16,264 nt of DNA. It comes from Bacteroidales bacterium (lineage in GTDB: Bacteria > Bacteroidota > Bacteroidia > Bacteroidales > JAOZVK01). Each line of letters opens with the position of its first letter. Positions within the stretch are counted from its first letter, which is position 1. The translations under genes and the position numbers were made by a program. Location of the stretch: assembly GCA_029938185.1 (NCBI GenBank), contig JAOZVK010000059.1:1-16264 (forward strand). Reading direction: 5' to 3'. Under the pieces are notes generated by a model. The model did not search any database, had not been told where the DNA came from, and was given only the letters and a program-made list of their open reading frames with translations. Of this stretch, positions 1 through 8,850 are shown piece after piece.

Positions 1-59
1 TTTTTTTGAGTGCGAAGCACGAAAAAAAACACCACAAAACCACTGACACCCAGCACAAT
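1..59. repeat. attC-like hairpin element A, right part only (cut by window edge)
   Basis: This is the right half of the hairpin element that separates gene units here. It holds the tip palindrome GTGCGAAGCAC (10-20), an arm AAAAAAAACACCACAAAACC, and the family's right box CTGACACCCAGCACAAT, which runs into GTT at 60. The left half lies outside the window. The arm resembles that of element E at the other window edge (TTTTGTGTGG plus a T run), but the two are not identical. Confidence 0.8.
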
Positions 60-2420
60 GTTATGGTTTTTATTATTCTTTATAATCTATTTTTCGTTAT
101 AGAAAAATCATCACTTTTTACATTTTGTCCAATTATATTATCATCTCCTTTTATTGAAATATAATTATTTGTTATATTCGTATTTGCTTTTTGTTGCTCT
201 TCTTTTCTTTGCTCTTCACTTACGACACCATCAAGAAGTTCTTTTACCGAAAATACTTTTCGCAATTTACCATTATAATACTCCTTCCTTCCATCTTGCT
301 CAAAACCAATAAGTTCTTCATAATCTATTGTGTAATTAGAAAATCCAGGTAGCGGTATTAGTTCTTCAACCTTTAAACGATTAAAACTGTTATTAATATG
401 TTTTAATGTATTCCTAATTATAGCAAAATAGTCTCTTTTTTGTATCCCAATTACTTCAATTATAATTTTCTTATCTTCTTCGTCAGCTTTCACTAAGGCA
501 ATTGCATCATAATTAATACTTTGTAATAAAACACCTGTTCTCCATCTGATTTTGTCTTTTATCTCCTCATTACTATTTACAATAAATCGAGGCATAATTG
601 ATTTTGGAAAAAAATCATATTTTAAAATAAATAACAATTTATCTTCTTTACTATTCATACTGAAATTCGGCTCTTGCACTGGTAGTAAATTTGGTAAAAG
701 CAAAGTATTTTCCGATACATTATAACATAATTCAAATTTTCTCATTATTTCTATTATGTAATTGTATTTACTACGTGGATATTCCGAACTATCCAGTAAA
801 ATTTCTTTTAAACTATTAATATCTAATTCCCCGTTATTATTTTTTACTTTTTGTGAATTGATAATGCGATAAACTGCTGTTGTTAACCATTTTGGATTTA
901 ATACACTTGTGTCTTGTAATGCTAAATCTTTAAAATGTAACATTATTCCTAAATCATTTAAAAAACTAAGTAAAACGTCTTGTTCTCTTTGTTTTTTTAT
1001 AAAATTATTTTCACATATTCGTATGTAATCATCTATTGAAATATAGTTTTCTGTGTTTTTTTCTAATTCTTGTTTTACTTTAAACCAATTTCGTCCCCAA
1101 AGTGTTTTAGTTGCCTTGACTTCTGAGAGTTTTGCTATTATTTTTTCTGTCAAATCTTCAACACCGTAACCACTTAAACATGATATGTGTGCAAAATCTT
1201 TTATGTTTTTATATTTGTCTTGTAAGAATTTACGATTTATGTCAGCACCTTTATGTTCATCGTATTTGTTAAGGACGATTATAACAGGCGAGTCACTACC
1301 AAAATTTTCTATATGTTTAAGCCAATATTCTGTTTTTTCTTCTTTCCTTCCGTCAAGAACTAAAATATATAAACTGCGTTTAGATAGAAAAAAATGATGA
1401 ACAGAGTGCATAATTTCTTGTCCACCAAAATCCCACATATTTACTTTTAATGTAGTTTCTTTATTTACAGTAAATTCTTTTGCAACTATATTTATTCCAT
1501 GTGTTTGCTTTTCATTTTTATCAAATGCTGTTCCTATTAATCGTTTCATCAATGACGTTTTACCAGCACTGCCATCGCCTACGAATATAAGTTTAAGTTC
1601 ATTGAGTGGACGTTTTTTTCGTATAATTGATTTAAAATAATTTCTTATTGCATTGTCTCCCTGTTTAACAATTTCACTTGACGGACTTGTTAATTTTGTT
1701 AATTCGCTTAAAAATGAGTAATCTGAAATTTTATCATAATTCAAATATAAGGTTGTTAAGTTTTTTAAATCTTTTAAAAATGAATAATCTGAAATTACAT
1801 TATTATCTAAATACAACGTTGTTAAGTTCTTTAAATATTTCAGAATTGAAATATCTGAAATTAAATTATCACTTAAATATAAAATTTTCAGCTTTATAAA
1901 ATTTTTCAGAATTGAAATATCTGATATTTTATTATCACTTAGATATAAGATTGTTAAACGGTTTAGTTTATCTATTGTCGAAATATCAGAAATTCTATTG
2001 TTATACAATTTTAATTCCGATATATTTTCAAATTGATTTATTACGGAAATATCAGAAATTTTATTATGTCTTAAATCAAGACTTGCTAAATTTTTAAAAT
2101 ATTTAAGGTTTGAAATGATGAAAATCTTATTTGAACTTAGATTTAAGTGTGTTAAGCTTTTTTGCAAAGAGAATACGTTTTCTTTTTCTATTAAAACATT
2201 AGGTATCTCACTTAAATCAAAATTTGCAATACATAAACCTGTTATATTCCCCTGCAAATCAATAGAATATTCTGATGCACTGTCTAATTTAAATTTTGTT
2301 ATTTCACAAATATCAACTTTTGTAAAAGAACTATCTAATAGTATTTCTAATTGCCGTATAATTTCAAGTTTATTCATTTTTGTTGTCTAAATATTTGATT
2401 GATTTTACGTAAACCATAAC
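60..2420 (-). mobile_element. Cassette-like unit 1: ROCO GTPase, bounded by 9-nt inverted ends
   Basis: The unit begins GTTATGGTT (60-68) and ends AACCATAAC (2412-2420), a perfect 9-nt inverted pair that extends to 10 nt. These ends do not match the far ends of the hairpin elements they adjoin. The pairing therefore belongs to the gene unit, as in an integron cassette. The single gene inside stops 11 nt from the left end and starts 34 nt from the right end. That the unit is mobile is an inference, because no recombinase gene is present in the window. Confidence 0.7.
80..2377 (-). CDS. LRR-Roc-COR (ROCO family) GTPase
   Basis: This is a 765-residue ROCO protein, expected to be a cytosolic GTP-dependent sensor or signalling protein. 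Residues about 74-228 are leucine-rich repeats of about 22 residues (recurring LYLxxNxISDxSxLK). The Roc GTPase follows, with P-loop GDGSAGKTS (267-275), WDFGGQ (315-320), NKYD (370-373) and a G5-like SCLSGYG (399-405). The COR domain shows its usual signatures FLNDLGIMLHF (472-482) and LNPKWLTTAVYRII (493-506). The C-terminus has a charged EEQRKEEQQK stretch and then a NNYISIKGDDNIIGQN-like segment. No transmembrane segment or obvious toxic effector domain is visible. The gene is alone in its unit and ends TAA. ROCO architecture is certain. A role in phage defence is inferred only from the Gabija and restriction-modification neighbours, and it could instead be a housekeeping-type signalling GTPase. 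Confidence 0.93.
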   Translation of the reverse strand: MNKLEIIRQLEILLDSSFTKVDICEITKFKLDSASEYSIDLQGNITGLCIANFDLSEIPNVLIEKENVFSLQKSLTHLNLSSNKIFIISNLKYFKNLASLDLRHNKISDISVINQFENISELKLYNNRISDISTIDKLNRLTILYLSDNKISDISILKNFIKLKILYLSDNLISDISILKYLKNLTTLYLDNNVISDYSFLKDLKNLTTLYLNYDKISDYSFLSELTKLTSPSSEIVKQGDNAIRNYFKSIIRKKRPLNELKLIFVGDGSAGKTSLMKRLIGTAFDKNEKQTHGINIVAKEFTVNKETTLKVNMWDFGGQEIMHSVHHFFLSKRSLYILVLDGRKEEKTEYWLKHIENFGSDSPVIIVLNKYDEHKGADINRKFLQDKYKNIKDFAHISCLSGYGVEDLTEKIIAKLSEVKATKTLWGRNWFKVKQELEKNTENYISIDDYIRICENNFIKKQREQDVLLSFLNDLGIMLHFKDLALQDTSVLNPKWLTTAVYRIINSQKVKNNNGELDINSLKEILLDSSEYPRSKYNYIIEIMRKFELCYNVSENTLLLPNLLPVQEPNFSMNSKEDKLLFILKYDFFPKSIMPRFIVNSNEEIKDKIRWRTGVLLQSINYDAIALVKADEEDKKIIIEVIGIQKRDYFAIIRNTLKHINNSFNRLKVEELIPLPGFSNYTIDYEELIGFEQDGRKEYYNGKLRKVFSVKELLDGVVSEEQRKEEQQKANTNITNNYISIKGDDNIIGQNVKSDDFSITKNRL

Positions 2421-2510
2421 GAATACGGCTTGGTGGTGGGCATTTTTTGCTTGTTTTTTACGAGCGAAGCGAAGTAAAAACAAGCAAAAAATGACTGACA
2501 CCAAACCGAT
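2421..2510. repeat. attC-like hairpin element B (complete)
   Basis: This 90-nt core sits between ATAAC (left) and GTTAGC (right). The left box GAATACGGCTTGGTG pairs with the right box CACCAAACCGAT, with one C-A mismatch. An unpaired GAATA faces AT next to the AAC/GTT pair. The central palindrome has a perfect 18-bp stem (2441-2458 with 2476-2493), and its loop contains GCGAAGC (2464-2470). The flanking 9-mers AACCATAAC and GTTAGCGGT are not complementary to each other beyond about 4 nt. It could also act as a terminator for the restriction-modification transcript. Confidence 0.88.
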
Positions 2511-2528
2511 GTTAGCGGTTTTCATTCT

Positions 2529-3398
2529 TTATTTTAGGTATCCATTAGAAATTCCATTCTCTATACCTCCTTGCCAATCAGAAGTTAAATGTTCTTTTAC
2601 TGTATTGAACAAATGAATGACAGCATCAGAATATATTGGATTTTTCACATAACTATCTAAATACCTGTATTCTCTGTCTGTGTTTTTTTGTTTTCGCAGA
2701 ACATAAATTTGGTCAACTTTATATTTTTTAAGATTTACTTTATCTGTTAATTTTAACCATTCAGCAACTACAATATACATTGCGTTTGGATTTCTAATAA
2801 TTAATTGTTCGGCTGCTGTTGAAGCTCCTTCAAGCATTGTTTTATCCAAATATGTTTTACATTCAATTGCAATAACTGGAACTTGTAAAAGTTCAAATTG
2901 ACTTTGTTCGCTTCCTTCACATTTAAAATCAGCCTCAATATTCACTCCAATAACAAAATCATGGTCTTTTTTTTCTATTTTGGCATTAGGTCTATTTACC
3001 ATTTCTTTAAAATTTGAAGAATGGAAAAAGATGTCTTTGAAAGCATGAGCTTTACCAACTAATGCGTTTTCTGAAAATTCGTTAACTAAATCACGAAACA
3101 AATAGTAAATAAATTCTTCTAAAACACTTGAATGTAAATTAGAACGAGAATCAAATTTTTCAGCATATTTCTGATTATCAATAAAATCCTTGTATTTATT
3201 GAACAATTCGACTCTGCTTTCAAGTGTTTTTTCATCATTGTCAGTTTTATCTTGAAAAGGACCTTTTAATTTTTCATTATCTAATTTCCACTTATCATAT
3301 TTTTCCCGTATTTCTACTAAGTATTGTTTAGATGAATCATCTAAATATTTAGTCCTATGATTTTCTTTTTGTGTTAAATTATCTCCGTGAACAAACAT
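2529..3398 (-). CDS. Type II restriction endonuclease, PD-(D/E)XK fold (Bpu10I-like?)
   Basis: This 289-residue protein is the probable endonuclease partner of the adjacent C5-methyltransferase and would cleave foreign DNA lacking that methylation. A PD-(D/E)XK core is readable. DHDFVIGVN (146-150 region, candidate D147) is followed by a strand and then VPVIAIECKTYLDKTMLEGA (173-192), which gives E179-x-K181. The IECKTYLDKTMLEG segment recalls the Bpu10I-type endonuclease family, but this is recognition from memory and the recognition sequence cannot be read from the protein. The N-terminal third is charged and probably helical. The start lies 6 nt after the methyltransferase stop, so the two are almost certainly co-transcribed with the methyltransferase first. 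That order favours protecting the host before cleavage starts. No truncation is seen. Confidence 0.78.
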   Translation of the reverse strand: MFVHGDNLTQKENHRTKYLDDSSKQYLVEIREKYDKWKLDNEKLKGPFQDKTDNDEKTLESRVELFNKYKDFIDNQKYAEKFDSRSNLHSSVLEEFIYYLFRDLVNEFSENALVGKAHAFKDIFFHSSNFKEMVNRPNAKIEKKDHDFVIGVNIEADFKCEGSEQSQFELLQVPVIAIECKTYLDKTMLEGASTAAEQLIIRNPNAMYIVVAEWLKLTDKVNLKKYKVDQIYVLRKQKNTDREYRYLDSYVKNPIYSDAVIHLFNTVKEHLTSDWQGGIENGISNGYLK

Positions 3399-3404
3399 AT
3401 ATTA

Positions 3405-4589
3405 TTAAATTTTAAATTCGTTAATTAAATTTTCAGCAATTGCTTTTGCTAAAAGTGGTGGAACTGCATTTCCTATTTGATTATATTGTCCTAAATGCTT
3501 ATCATCAAATCTCTTCTCCCTTTGTAATAATTTTTGACTTACGACAGTTGGTTTCCCTTTAAATATAAAGCTATCTGGAAATGTTTGAATTCTTGCTCCT
3601 TCTCTCGGTGTGAAATTTCTATCTTTATATGGATGAACAAAATTTGCATAAAATGAAGCTGCTATTGTATGACAAGGCTTAAATGGATACATTCTCCTAT
3701 TATTCTGGTCATACACTTTTTTAGATATTTCTCCATTCCCATTTCTTTTGAGAGGTTTTAAATGAGAAGGAACGTCTGAAATAGAATCTCCAAATGTCAT
3801 AGATTGAAATCTTTCTACAATTCTTTTTGAATGTTTCATTGAAGTATGATTATATACTTTTTTAGAACCATTTCTTAGAGAAAGTTGGAATTTATTTTCA
3901 GGTTCTTTTGTATATTCCATTTCAAATTCGCCCTCTCTTGCATAGATTTCAGGTAAATCAGAGATAGCATCCCACAATGTAGGACATGTCAATAAGTCAT
4001 TAAATAAATCATTACTTTCTTTTATTTTATGTGTAGCTACCGGAAAAGGGTTAATAAGTTTTTTCTTAGATGCCATGACAATTAACCTCTTTCTTATTTG
4101 AGGAACGCCATAATCAGTAGCATTTAAAATTTTATATTCAACGAAATAACCTAATTCCTCTAATTCTTTTTTTATAATATCTATGACTAATTCATTTTCG
4201 GAAGTTTTACTCTTTATGAGGTTAGGAACATTTTCCATTATCATAATCTCTGGATTTAAAAGTCTTCCCATACGAATAAATTCACGAAATAAGCTATTTC
4301 GAGGGTCTTTGGGGTCGCCATTTTTTTTATTTGCAATAGAAAAACCTTGACAAGGTGGACCTCCTAAAATCACATTTGGCTTTTCTTTACCAAATTCTTC
4401 AAGTATTTCGTCATCCGTAATATTACGTATATCTTTTATTATTACTTTTGAATCTGGATGATTATATTCAAAAGTTTCAGCAGCCCATGAATCAATTTCA
4501 ATTGCTCCAACTATTTTATATTTATTTGTAAGTTGAAAACCTAAACTAAAACCTCCTGCTCCTGCAAATGTGTCTAAAATTTTTATCAT
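3405..4589 (-). CDS. DNA (cytosine-5-)-methyltransferase of a type II RM system
   Basis: This 394-residue enzyme transfers methyl from S-adenosylmethionine to cytosine C5 in a specific DNA site. All main motifs are present: motif I DTFAGAGGFSLGF (6-18) for SAM binding, motif IV GGPPCQGFS with catalytic Cys80, motif VI MENV (118-121), motif VIII QIRKRL (164-169) and motif X QIGNAVPP (371-378). The region between VIII and X, about 180-340, is the expected target-recognition segment and fixes specificity. The length is normal for a solitary-domain Dcm-like enzyme. It is the first gene of its unit, 6 nt upstream of the endonuclease. The region upstream is AT-rich and has lost the left half of the hairpin element that should stand there, so its promoter context differs from the other units. 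Confidence 0.95.
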   Translation of the reverse strand: MIKILDTFAGAGGFSLGFQLTNKYKIVGAIEIDSWAAETFEYNHPDSKVIIKDIRNITDDEILEEFGKEKPNVILGGPPCQGFSIANKKNGDPKDPRNSLFREFIRMGRLLNPEIMIMENVPNLIKSKTSENELVIDIIKKELEELGYFVEYKILNATDYGVPQIRKRLIVMASKKKLINPFPVATHKIKESNDLFNDLLTCPTLWDAISDLPEIYAREGEFEMEYTKEPENKFQLSLRNGSKKVYNHTSMKHSKRIVERFQSMTFGDSISDVPSHLKPLKRNGNGEISKKVYDQNNRRMYPFKPCHTIAASFYANFVHPYKDRNFTPREGARIQTFPDSFIFKGKPTVVSQKLLQREKRFDDKHLGQYNQIGNAVPPLLAKAIAENLINEFKI

Positions 4590-4688
4590 TTTGCAAAAAT
4601 ACTCTTTTTTATATTATTAAAATAATTACTTTAATTTGTTTCTAATTTTATCCAACAATTTTTAAATTATGGACATTTAATTGTTTTA
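4590..4688. other. AT-rich gap upstream of the methyltransferase with a bulged hairpin
   Basis: This gap has no gene. It holds an imperfect inverted repeat, AACAATT (4654-4660) against AATTGTT (4679-4685). Inner AAAT/ATTT pairing and a short loop give a weak hairpin beside the half-element at 4689. No GAATACG left box and no copy of the expected unit-2 end are visible. It may carry the methyltransferase promoter. Confidence 0.45.
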
Positions 4689-4709
4689 ATGACTGACATC
4701 CAACACGCT
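4689..4709. repeat. attC-like element, right half only
   Basis: ATGACTGACATCCAACACGCT followed by GTTATCGGC matches the right box of the other elements closely, with GCT where most have GAT. The partner left box is absent, and the weak hairpin at 4654-4685 takes the place of the usual long palindrome. This half-site still marks the left boundary of unit 3. Confidence 0.8.
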
Positions 4710-4723
4710 GTTATCGGCTTTAT

Positions 4724-6772
4724 TTATTTTTGTTCCACTTTTGAAAATATTTTCTCAACTCCAGCTTTAAATTCTGAGATATTATCTAGATATAAAACTC
4801 TAAGATTTTTAATAGTCCGAGAACATGCGACATACAAAAGGTTCTTTGTCTGCTCGAATTTTTCAATATATTCTTCAGGGACGTCTCTATTTTTTATTAA
4901 TTCCATAAAATATGAATTGAAATATTTTTTGTTTATTCCAAATGCATTCTCCATCAGTATTATGACATTATCATACTCTAGACCCTTTGTGCCATGGTAT
5001 GTATGGTAAACAATCTCACTATCAACTTCTCTAAGAATATATTTATACCATAAATTAAATTCACTCAAATTAATACTTAAAAATTCATCTATTATAGTTT
5101 CAGTTTGTTCTAGTTCTTCATCCTTTATATTGGGGTACAGATATTCAATCATGTAGGTAACAACTGATTTTGAAGGAAATCCCTCAAAATCAAACATTTT
5201 GTTTATTAGTGTTTTATACTTCACATTATCTGTTTCATCATAGGTTTGTTTTATCGCATTTATAAATTCACTTAAAGTTGAACCGTCAATATCTTTTAAT
5301 ATATCAATGAATTTTCTTAATGACCCAATATCCATGTCACCATAAATGTCTAAACTCATAATTTCTTGAACCGGAGTTTCTATTTGTCGTAATTTATTTC
5401 TAAACTCTATAATTCTAAAAAAAAGAATTGGGATTTCGCCTAATTTAGACTTATCATCGCTAAGTAGTTCTGTATTTAATTGTTTATAGCCTACTTTGTA
5501 TTTTTTAGTATTTGAGAAAAAGGAGTAAACATTACTGAATCCGTTATATGCTGCAACGGATTTGTTTGTCAAAACAAAACAGTGTAATTTATTTTCTAAA
5601 GTGATATTCCATTTACTAATATATCTATTGATAAAAATCCTTATTTCATCCCTATCACCAGTATAAAATTTCACACTACCACCACTGGAATCATCGTAAA
5701 TTGACACTTGCTTAATTGCATCATTCCTTATAGCATTTATAACATCAATAACTTCTTTAGTAGATCTTCTATTAAATGGTTTATTGATGTTTTTTAGGTT
5801 AGGATGTAACTTTTTTATGCCTTTACCAACTCCTGTATCGTAAATATTTTGAGCAGGATCACCAAAATAACCCACAAAAAATTCATGCTTTATATCACCA
5901 GAGTATTTTGATAAAAGTGACATTATTTCAATGACTTGTTTATCTGTGTCCTGATATTCATCAATCAAAAAATACGGGTATTTGTCAATAATTATTTGCT
6001 GTAATGGCTTATACTTCTTTATAATATTCAAACCATATTCTAAAAGGGTATCATGACTAATTCTCATCCAATGAAGACGATCTATATTATATACAGCATT
6101 GTAAACTACTTTATTATACCCATTCTTTTTCGAGTCAATATTTGCCAGGCATGATCTGTAATTTTCTAATTTATAGATTGTACCTACAAGACTTTTAAAA
6201 TTTGAGACATTATTAACTATGTCAGGATAAGTAATAAGAAAACCTTCGAATATGTTTTTAAATGCTTTAGCTTTATCATCATGACTTTTATAAAAGATAT
6301 CTTTTTTTGAAATCATTAACTCAGCAAAACTTATTTTTTGATCCTGAGCAAGAGCATGATATTTTGCAAATTTCTCATCATTTATTAACTTGTTCTCAAG
6401 TAGTTTAATTTCTTTTACAAGTTTTGTTTGATGAATCACTACAAGCTCTTTTTGATAATCTTTAATTAGTTCCCATACTCTCACATGGATTGTTGATACC
6501 TTAACCAAATCACTATTACCAAGTTGTTCTTTGACATTTTCTGTTGCAACGTTAGTATAAGTGATGCAAATAATGTTTTGATTATGCTCATTTAATCTCA
6601 GCCCGTGTTTATTGATAATATATTTCAGACTTTCAATAAGAGCATAAGTTTTCCCTGAACCTGCACCAGAACTAAATAGTATATGTTCGTTTTGGTCAAT
6701 CGAATCAAAAACCTCTTCTTGAATTTTTATTTCTTCAATTCTTTTTATTGGAGATATTCTGGATAACATCAT
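4724..6772 (-). CDS. UvrD/Rep-like superfamily 1 helicase, Gabija GajB-like
   Basis: This 682-residue SF1 DNA helicase shows Walker A GAGSGKT (36-42), motif Ia TYTNVATENV (71-80), motif II DEYQDTD (271-277), motif III GYFGDPAQNIY (301-311), an RRST motif (335-338), motif V HGTKGLEYDNV (593-603) and motif VI YVACSRT (647-653). It starts ATGATG inside the end of the OLD nuclease gene. The 4-nt ATGA overlap indicates translational coupling. In Gabija systems a UvrD-like GajB works with the GajA nuclease to sense and cut phage DNA. This copy is longer than the well-studied GajB (about 490 residues), with extra sequence between motifs Ia and II and between IV and V. A general repair helicase is less likely given the coupling. 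Confidence 0.88.
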   Translation of the reverse strand: MMLSRISPIKRIEEIKIQEEVFDSIDQNEHILFSSGAGSGKTYALIESLKYIINKHGLRLNEHNQNIICITYTNVATENVKEQLGNSDLVKVSTIHVRVWELIKDYQKELVVIHQTKLVKEIKLLENKLINDEKFAKYHALAQDQKISFAELMISKKDIFYKSHDDKAKAFKNIFEGFLITYPDIVNNVSNFKSLVGTIYKLENYRSCLANIDSKKNGYNKVVYNAVYNIDRLHWMRISHDTLLEYGLNIIKKYKPLQQIIIDKYPYFLIDEYQDTDKQVIEIMSLLSKYSGDIKHEFFVGYFGDPAQNIYDTGVGKGIKKLHPNLKNINKPFNRRSTKEVIDVINAIRNDAIKQVSIYDDSSGGSVKFYTGDRDEIRIFINRYISKWNITLENKLHCFVLTNKSVAAYNGFSNVYSFFSNTKKYKVGYKQLNTELLSDDKSKLGEIPILFFRIIEFRNKLRQIETPVQEIMSLDIYGDMDIGSLRKFIDILKDIDGSTLSEFINAIKQTYDETDNVKYKTLINKMFDFEGFPSKSVVTYMIEYLYPNIKDEELEQTETIIDEFLSINLSEFNLWYKYILREVDSEIVYHTYHGTKGLEYDNVIILMENAFGINKKYFNSYFMELIKNRDVPEEYIEKFEQTKNLLYVACSRTIKNLRVLYLDNISEFKAGVEKIFSKVEQK

Positions 6773-8850
6773 TTCTTATCCCCTCCATTTAATTTTTTAG
6801 ATAACCATCCAAGTCCATCAATTATATATTCTGGTAGATATGGACGTTCCACAGCGTCATCAGCTGTAATGTATTCGTATAATAATTTATTAGCAAAATC
6901 ACTTTTACTACTAGATAATTTTCGTTGAAGTTTATATGAGTTCTCCTTCATCTGTTCGACATTCTCTTCTTTTCCAATTATTTTTTCAAAAATATCTGGC
7001 TTTAATGCTTTTACTGTTTTCTTTAAAATAGCATTCCTGAAATTTGTTAGTATAAAAGCTTCCTCAAAGCTTGTTGCGTAAAATCCTCCAATTATACCTT
7101 GGTATGATACTCTAAAATTATCATTTTCAATTTTTTTAGGTATGCCTTTTAGCGTACTATCACTTTTGTAATACTTCTTTATTGTTGCATTTGTTGTTGT
7201 TCTATCATCCAATGTGGTAACTTGAATAAATTTTTCTTTCTCTTTTTCACTTCTCTTTATGTCTAAATCTGTAATTATTAGGGCAGGTACCCTTATTTGT
7301 TTAATCAATTTGTGATAGACTAATCCATGAGCCCCATCAATTTTAAATATAGAAATATAGAACTTATTCAAAGTCTCATTATTATCAATATAATACCTTA
7401 GAAGCGTTTCTTCCGTAATTCCTTCAACGAATATAATTGCATCTGAAAAGAATAACTCAGATACTTTGTATTTTATATGTTTCTTTAAAAATTTCAAGTT
7501 GTTCTCTTGCTGATCCTCTTTACCTAATTCAGTATCAGGTGTAATTTTTTTATCATTTAACGAAACGGCATGAGAACTATTACTTTCTGTCGTAATGTAG
7601 TTGATATTGTTAAATGTATTGCCACTATGAATTTTACTATTTAGTATATGAGAAGAATGAGTAGTAATAATCAGCTGGCTATTTATATTCTTTTGTTTAT
7701 TCAATAATAGAGATGACACCGCCTTGTTAATATGTTTAATAAATAATTCCTGCATTTGTGGATGCATAAAGGTTTCAGGCTCTTCAATTGAAATAAGATT
7801 GACCTTGCTATTAAAAGATTGTTCAGGATATTTCTCCATAAACTCAATTAATTCTGCAATGATCATCATCAAGTTAGTGTATCCTAATCCAAATTGAGTT
7901 TCGGGTATATTATGTCCTTGCTCAACATATTCATATTTTATAAGATCAGTCATCAATTTCTTAAATGTAATATCAGTACTTAAGAGCATTTCAAGTTTTT
8001 CTGAAGATTCAATTGTACCAAGAGAATTATTAATGCTAGCAGTATGATCTTTTGCTATATTCGTGCTAAGCTGAGAATTTATTTCTGCTATTTCAGATTC
8101 TAAAACCTTTTTATGATTTCTACCCAAGGTTGATTTATACCGATATTCAACAATTTTACTGAAAGCTTTAGATAAACATTTATCATTATCTACATTATTA
8201 GCCTTGATTGAAGTTATTTCTATAAGATCTCCCATCTTAAATTGCACATTAGTCCCAGATGAACAATAGTACCTTGTTTTAAAATCAGTTGAGTCCTCTA
8301 TTAATTCTAAGAATTTCTTAAATCTAATCTTATCTTTTAAATCAGCTTTTATTCCATCTGCCTTATCCTCACTAAATAATTCAATAACATTATTCTGAAA
8401 AGTTTGTTTTTCAACCAATTCATATTTTACAAGAATGTCAAGCTCTGAATTGGTTACATTATCCAATGTCATGAACGGAACAAGATTCGTAACTAAATCT
8501 TTATTTGTATTTTGGATGCCAATAGTTAATTTAAACTCAATAAGAGGTGGTTCAACTTCAATATGACCAATCTTATTTTCTTCTTCATATTTGCTTAATT
8601 TTTCTTTTAAATAAGAGAAATTAAAGTCATTAGCTTCAAACTTATTTCCTTTAATAAGTTTTTCTAATGCTTTTGTAATAGTTGTTTTACCTGAATTATT
8701 TTTCCCTACAATAAGAGTAGTTATTGGAGCAATATCAGTACTTTCACTTTCTTTTTGTTTTTGATAACTTTCAGCATCAACAAACTCAACTATATTGTTT
8801 TTAGTACGAAACTTTCTAAAATTCTTTAATTCTAATTTCTTTAAATACAT
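6769..8850 (-). CDS. OLD-family ATP-dependent endonuclease (AAA + TOPRIM), Gabija GajA-like
   Basis: This 693-residue protein has an N-terminal ABC/SMC-type ATPase and a C-terminal TOPRIM nuclease. Readable ATPase motifs are Walker A GKNNSGKTT (49-57), signature FGLGYTNL (320-327), Walker B LISIEEPETF (352-361) and THSSHIL (397-403). Readable TOPRIM motifs are VEGITEE with E476, TDLD (527-530) with D528/D530, FEEAF (595-599), and a downstream KSDFA (649-653). All expected metal-binding residues appear intact, so the nuclease is probably active. It is the first gene of the unit and is coupled by a 4-nt overlap to a UvrD-like helicase, the arrangement of class 2 OLD/Gabija systems. It is longer than the reference GajA (about 580 residues), with the extra length mainly in the ATPase insert around 100-300. 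The OLD call is secure; the Gabija assignment is probable. Confidence 0.9.
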   Translation of the reverse strand: MYLKKLELKNFRKFRTKNNIVEFVDAESYQKQKESESTDIAPITTLIVGKNNSGKTTITKALEKLIKGNKFEANDFNFSYLKEKLSKYEEENKIGHIEVEPPLIEFKLTIGIQNTNKDLVTNLVPFMTLDNVTNSELDILVKYELVEKQTFQNNVIELFSEDKADGIKADLKDKIRFKKFLELIEDSTDFKTRYYCSSGTNVQFKMGDLIEITSIKANNVDNDKCLSKAFSKIVEYRYKSTLGRNHKKVLESEIAEINSQLSTNIAKDHTASINNSLGTIESSEKLEMLLSTDITFKKLMTDLIKYEYVEQGHNIPETQFGLGYTNLMMIIAELIEFMEKYPEQSFNSKVNLISIEEPETFMHPQMQELFIKHINKAVSSLLLNKQKNINSQLIITTHSSHILNSKIHSGNTFNNINYITTESNSSHAVSLNDKKITPDTELGKEDQQENNLKFLKKHIKYKVSELFFSDAIIFVEGITEETLLRYYIDNNETLNKFYISIFKIDGAHGLVYHKLIKQIRVPALIITDLDIKRSEKEKEKFIQVTTLDDRTTTNATIKKYYKSDSTLKGIPKKIENDNFRVSYQGIIGGFYATSFEEAFILTNFRNAILKKTVKALKPDIFEKIIGKEENVEQMKENSYKLQRKLSSSKSDFANKLLYEYITADDAVERPYLPEYIIDGLGWLSKKLNGGDKK

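Larger units (their letters stand above)
2511..4688 (-). mobile_element. Cassette-like unit 2: type II restriction-modification, right end missing
   Basis: The unit begins GTTAGCGGT (2511-2519). By analogy with the other units it should end ACCGCTAAC followed by GAATACG, but no such sequence is visible before the next right box at 4689. The methyltransferase and endonuclease fill it, and the endonuclease stop lies 9 nt from the left end. The right limit given is simply where the next half-element begins. The unit may be fixed in place because one end is lost. Confidence 0.5.

Noticed and set aside
1185..2390. Plus-strand ORFs of 60-90 codons inside the ROCO gene
   Set aside because: They are antisense shadows of the ROCO gene, including the repetitive LRR region, and match no family.
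4594..4601. TATTTTTG on the minus strand as a Bacteroidota -7 promoter element for the methyltransferase
   Set aside because: It fits TAnnTTTG, but it lies only a few nt from the start codon and no TTTG-type -33 element is seen at the right distance.
4689..5009. Plus-strand ORF starting at the half-element
   Set aside because: It begins inside the repeat box and continues antisense to the helicase gene; composition explains it.
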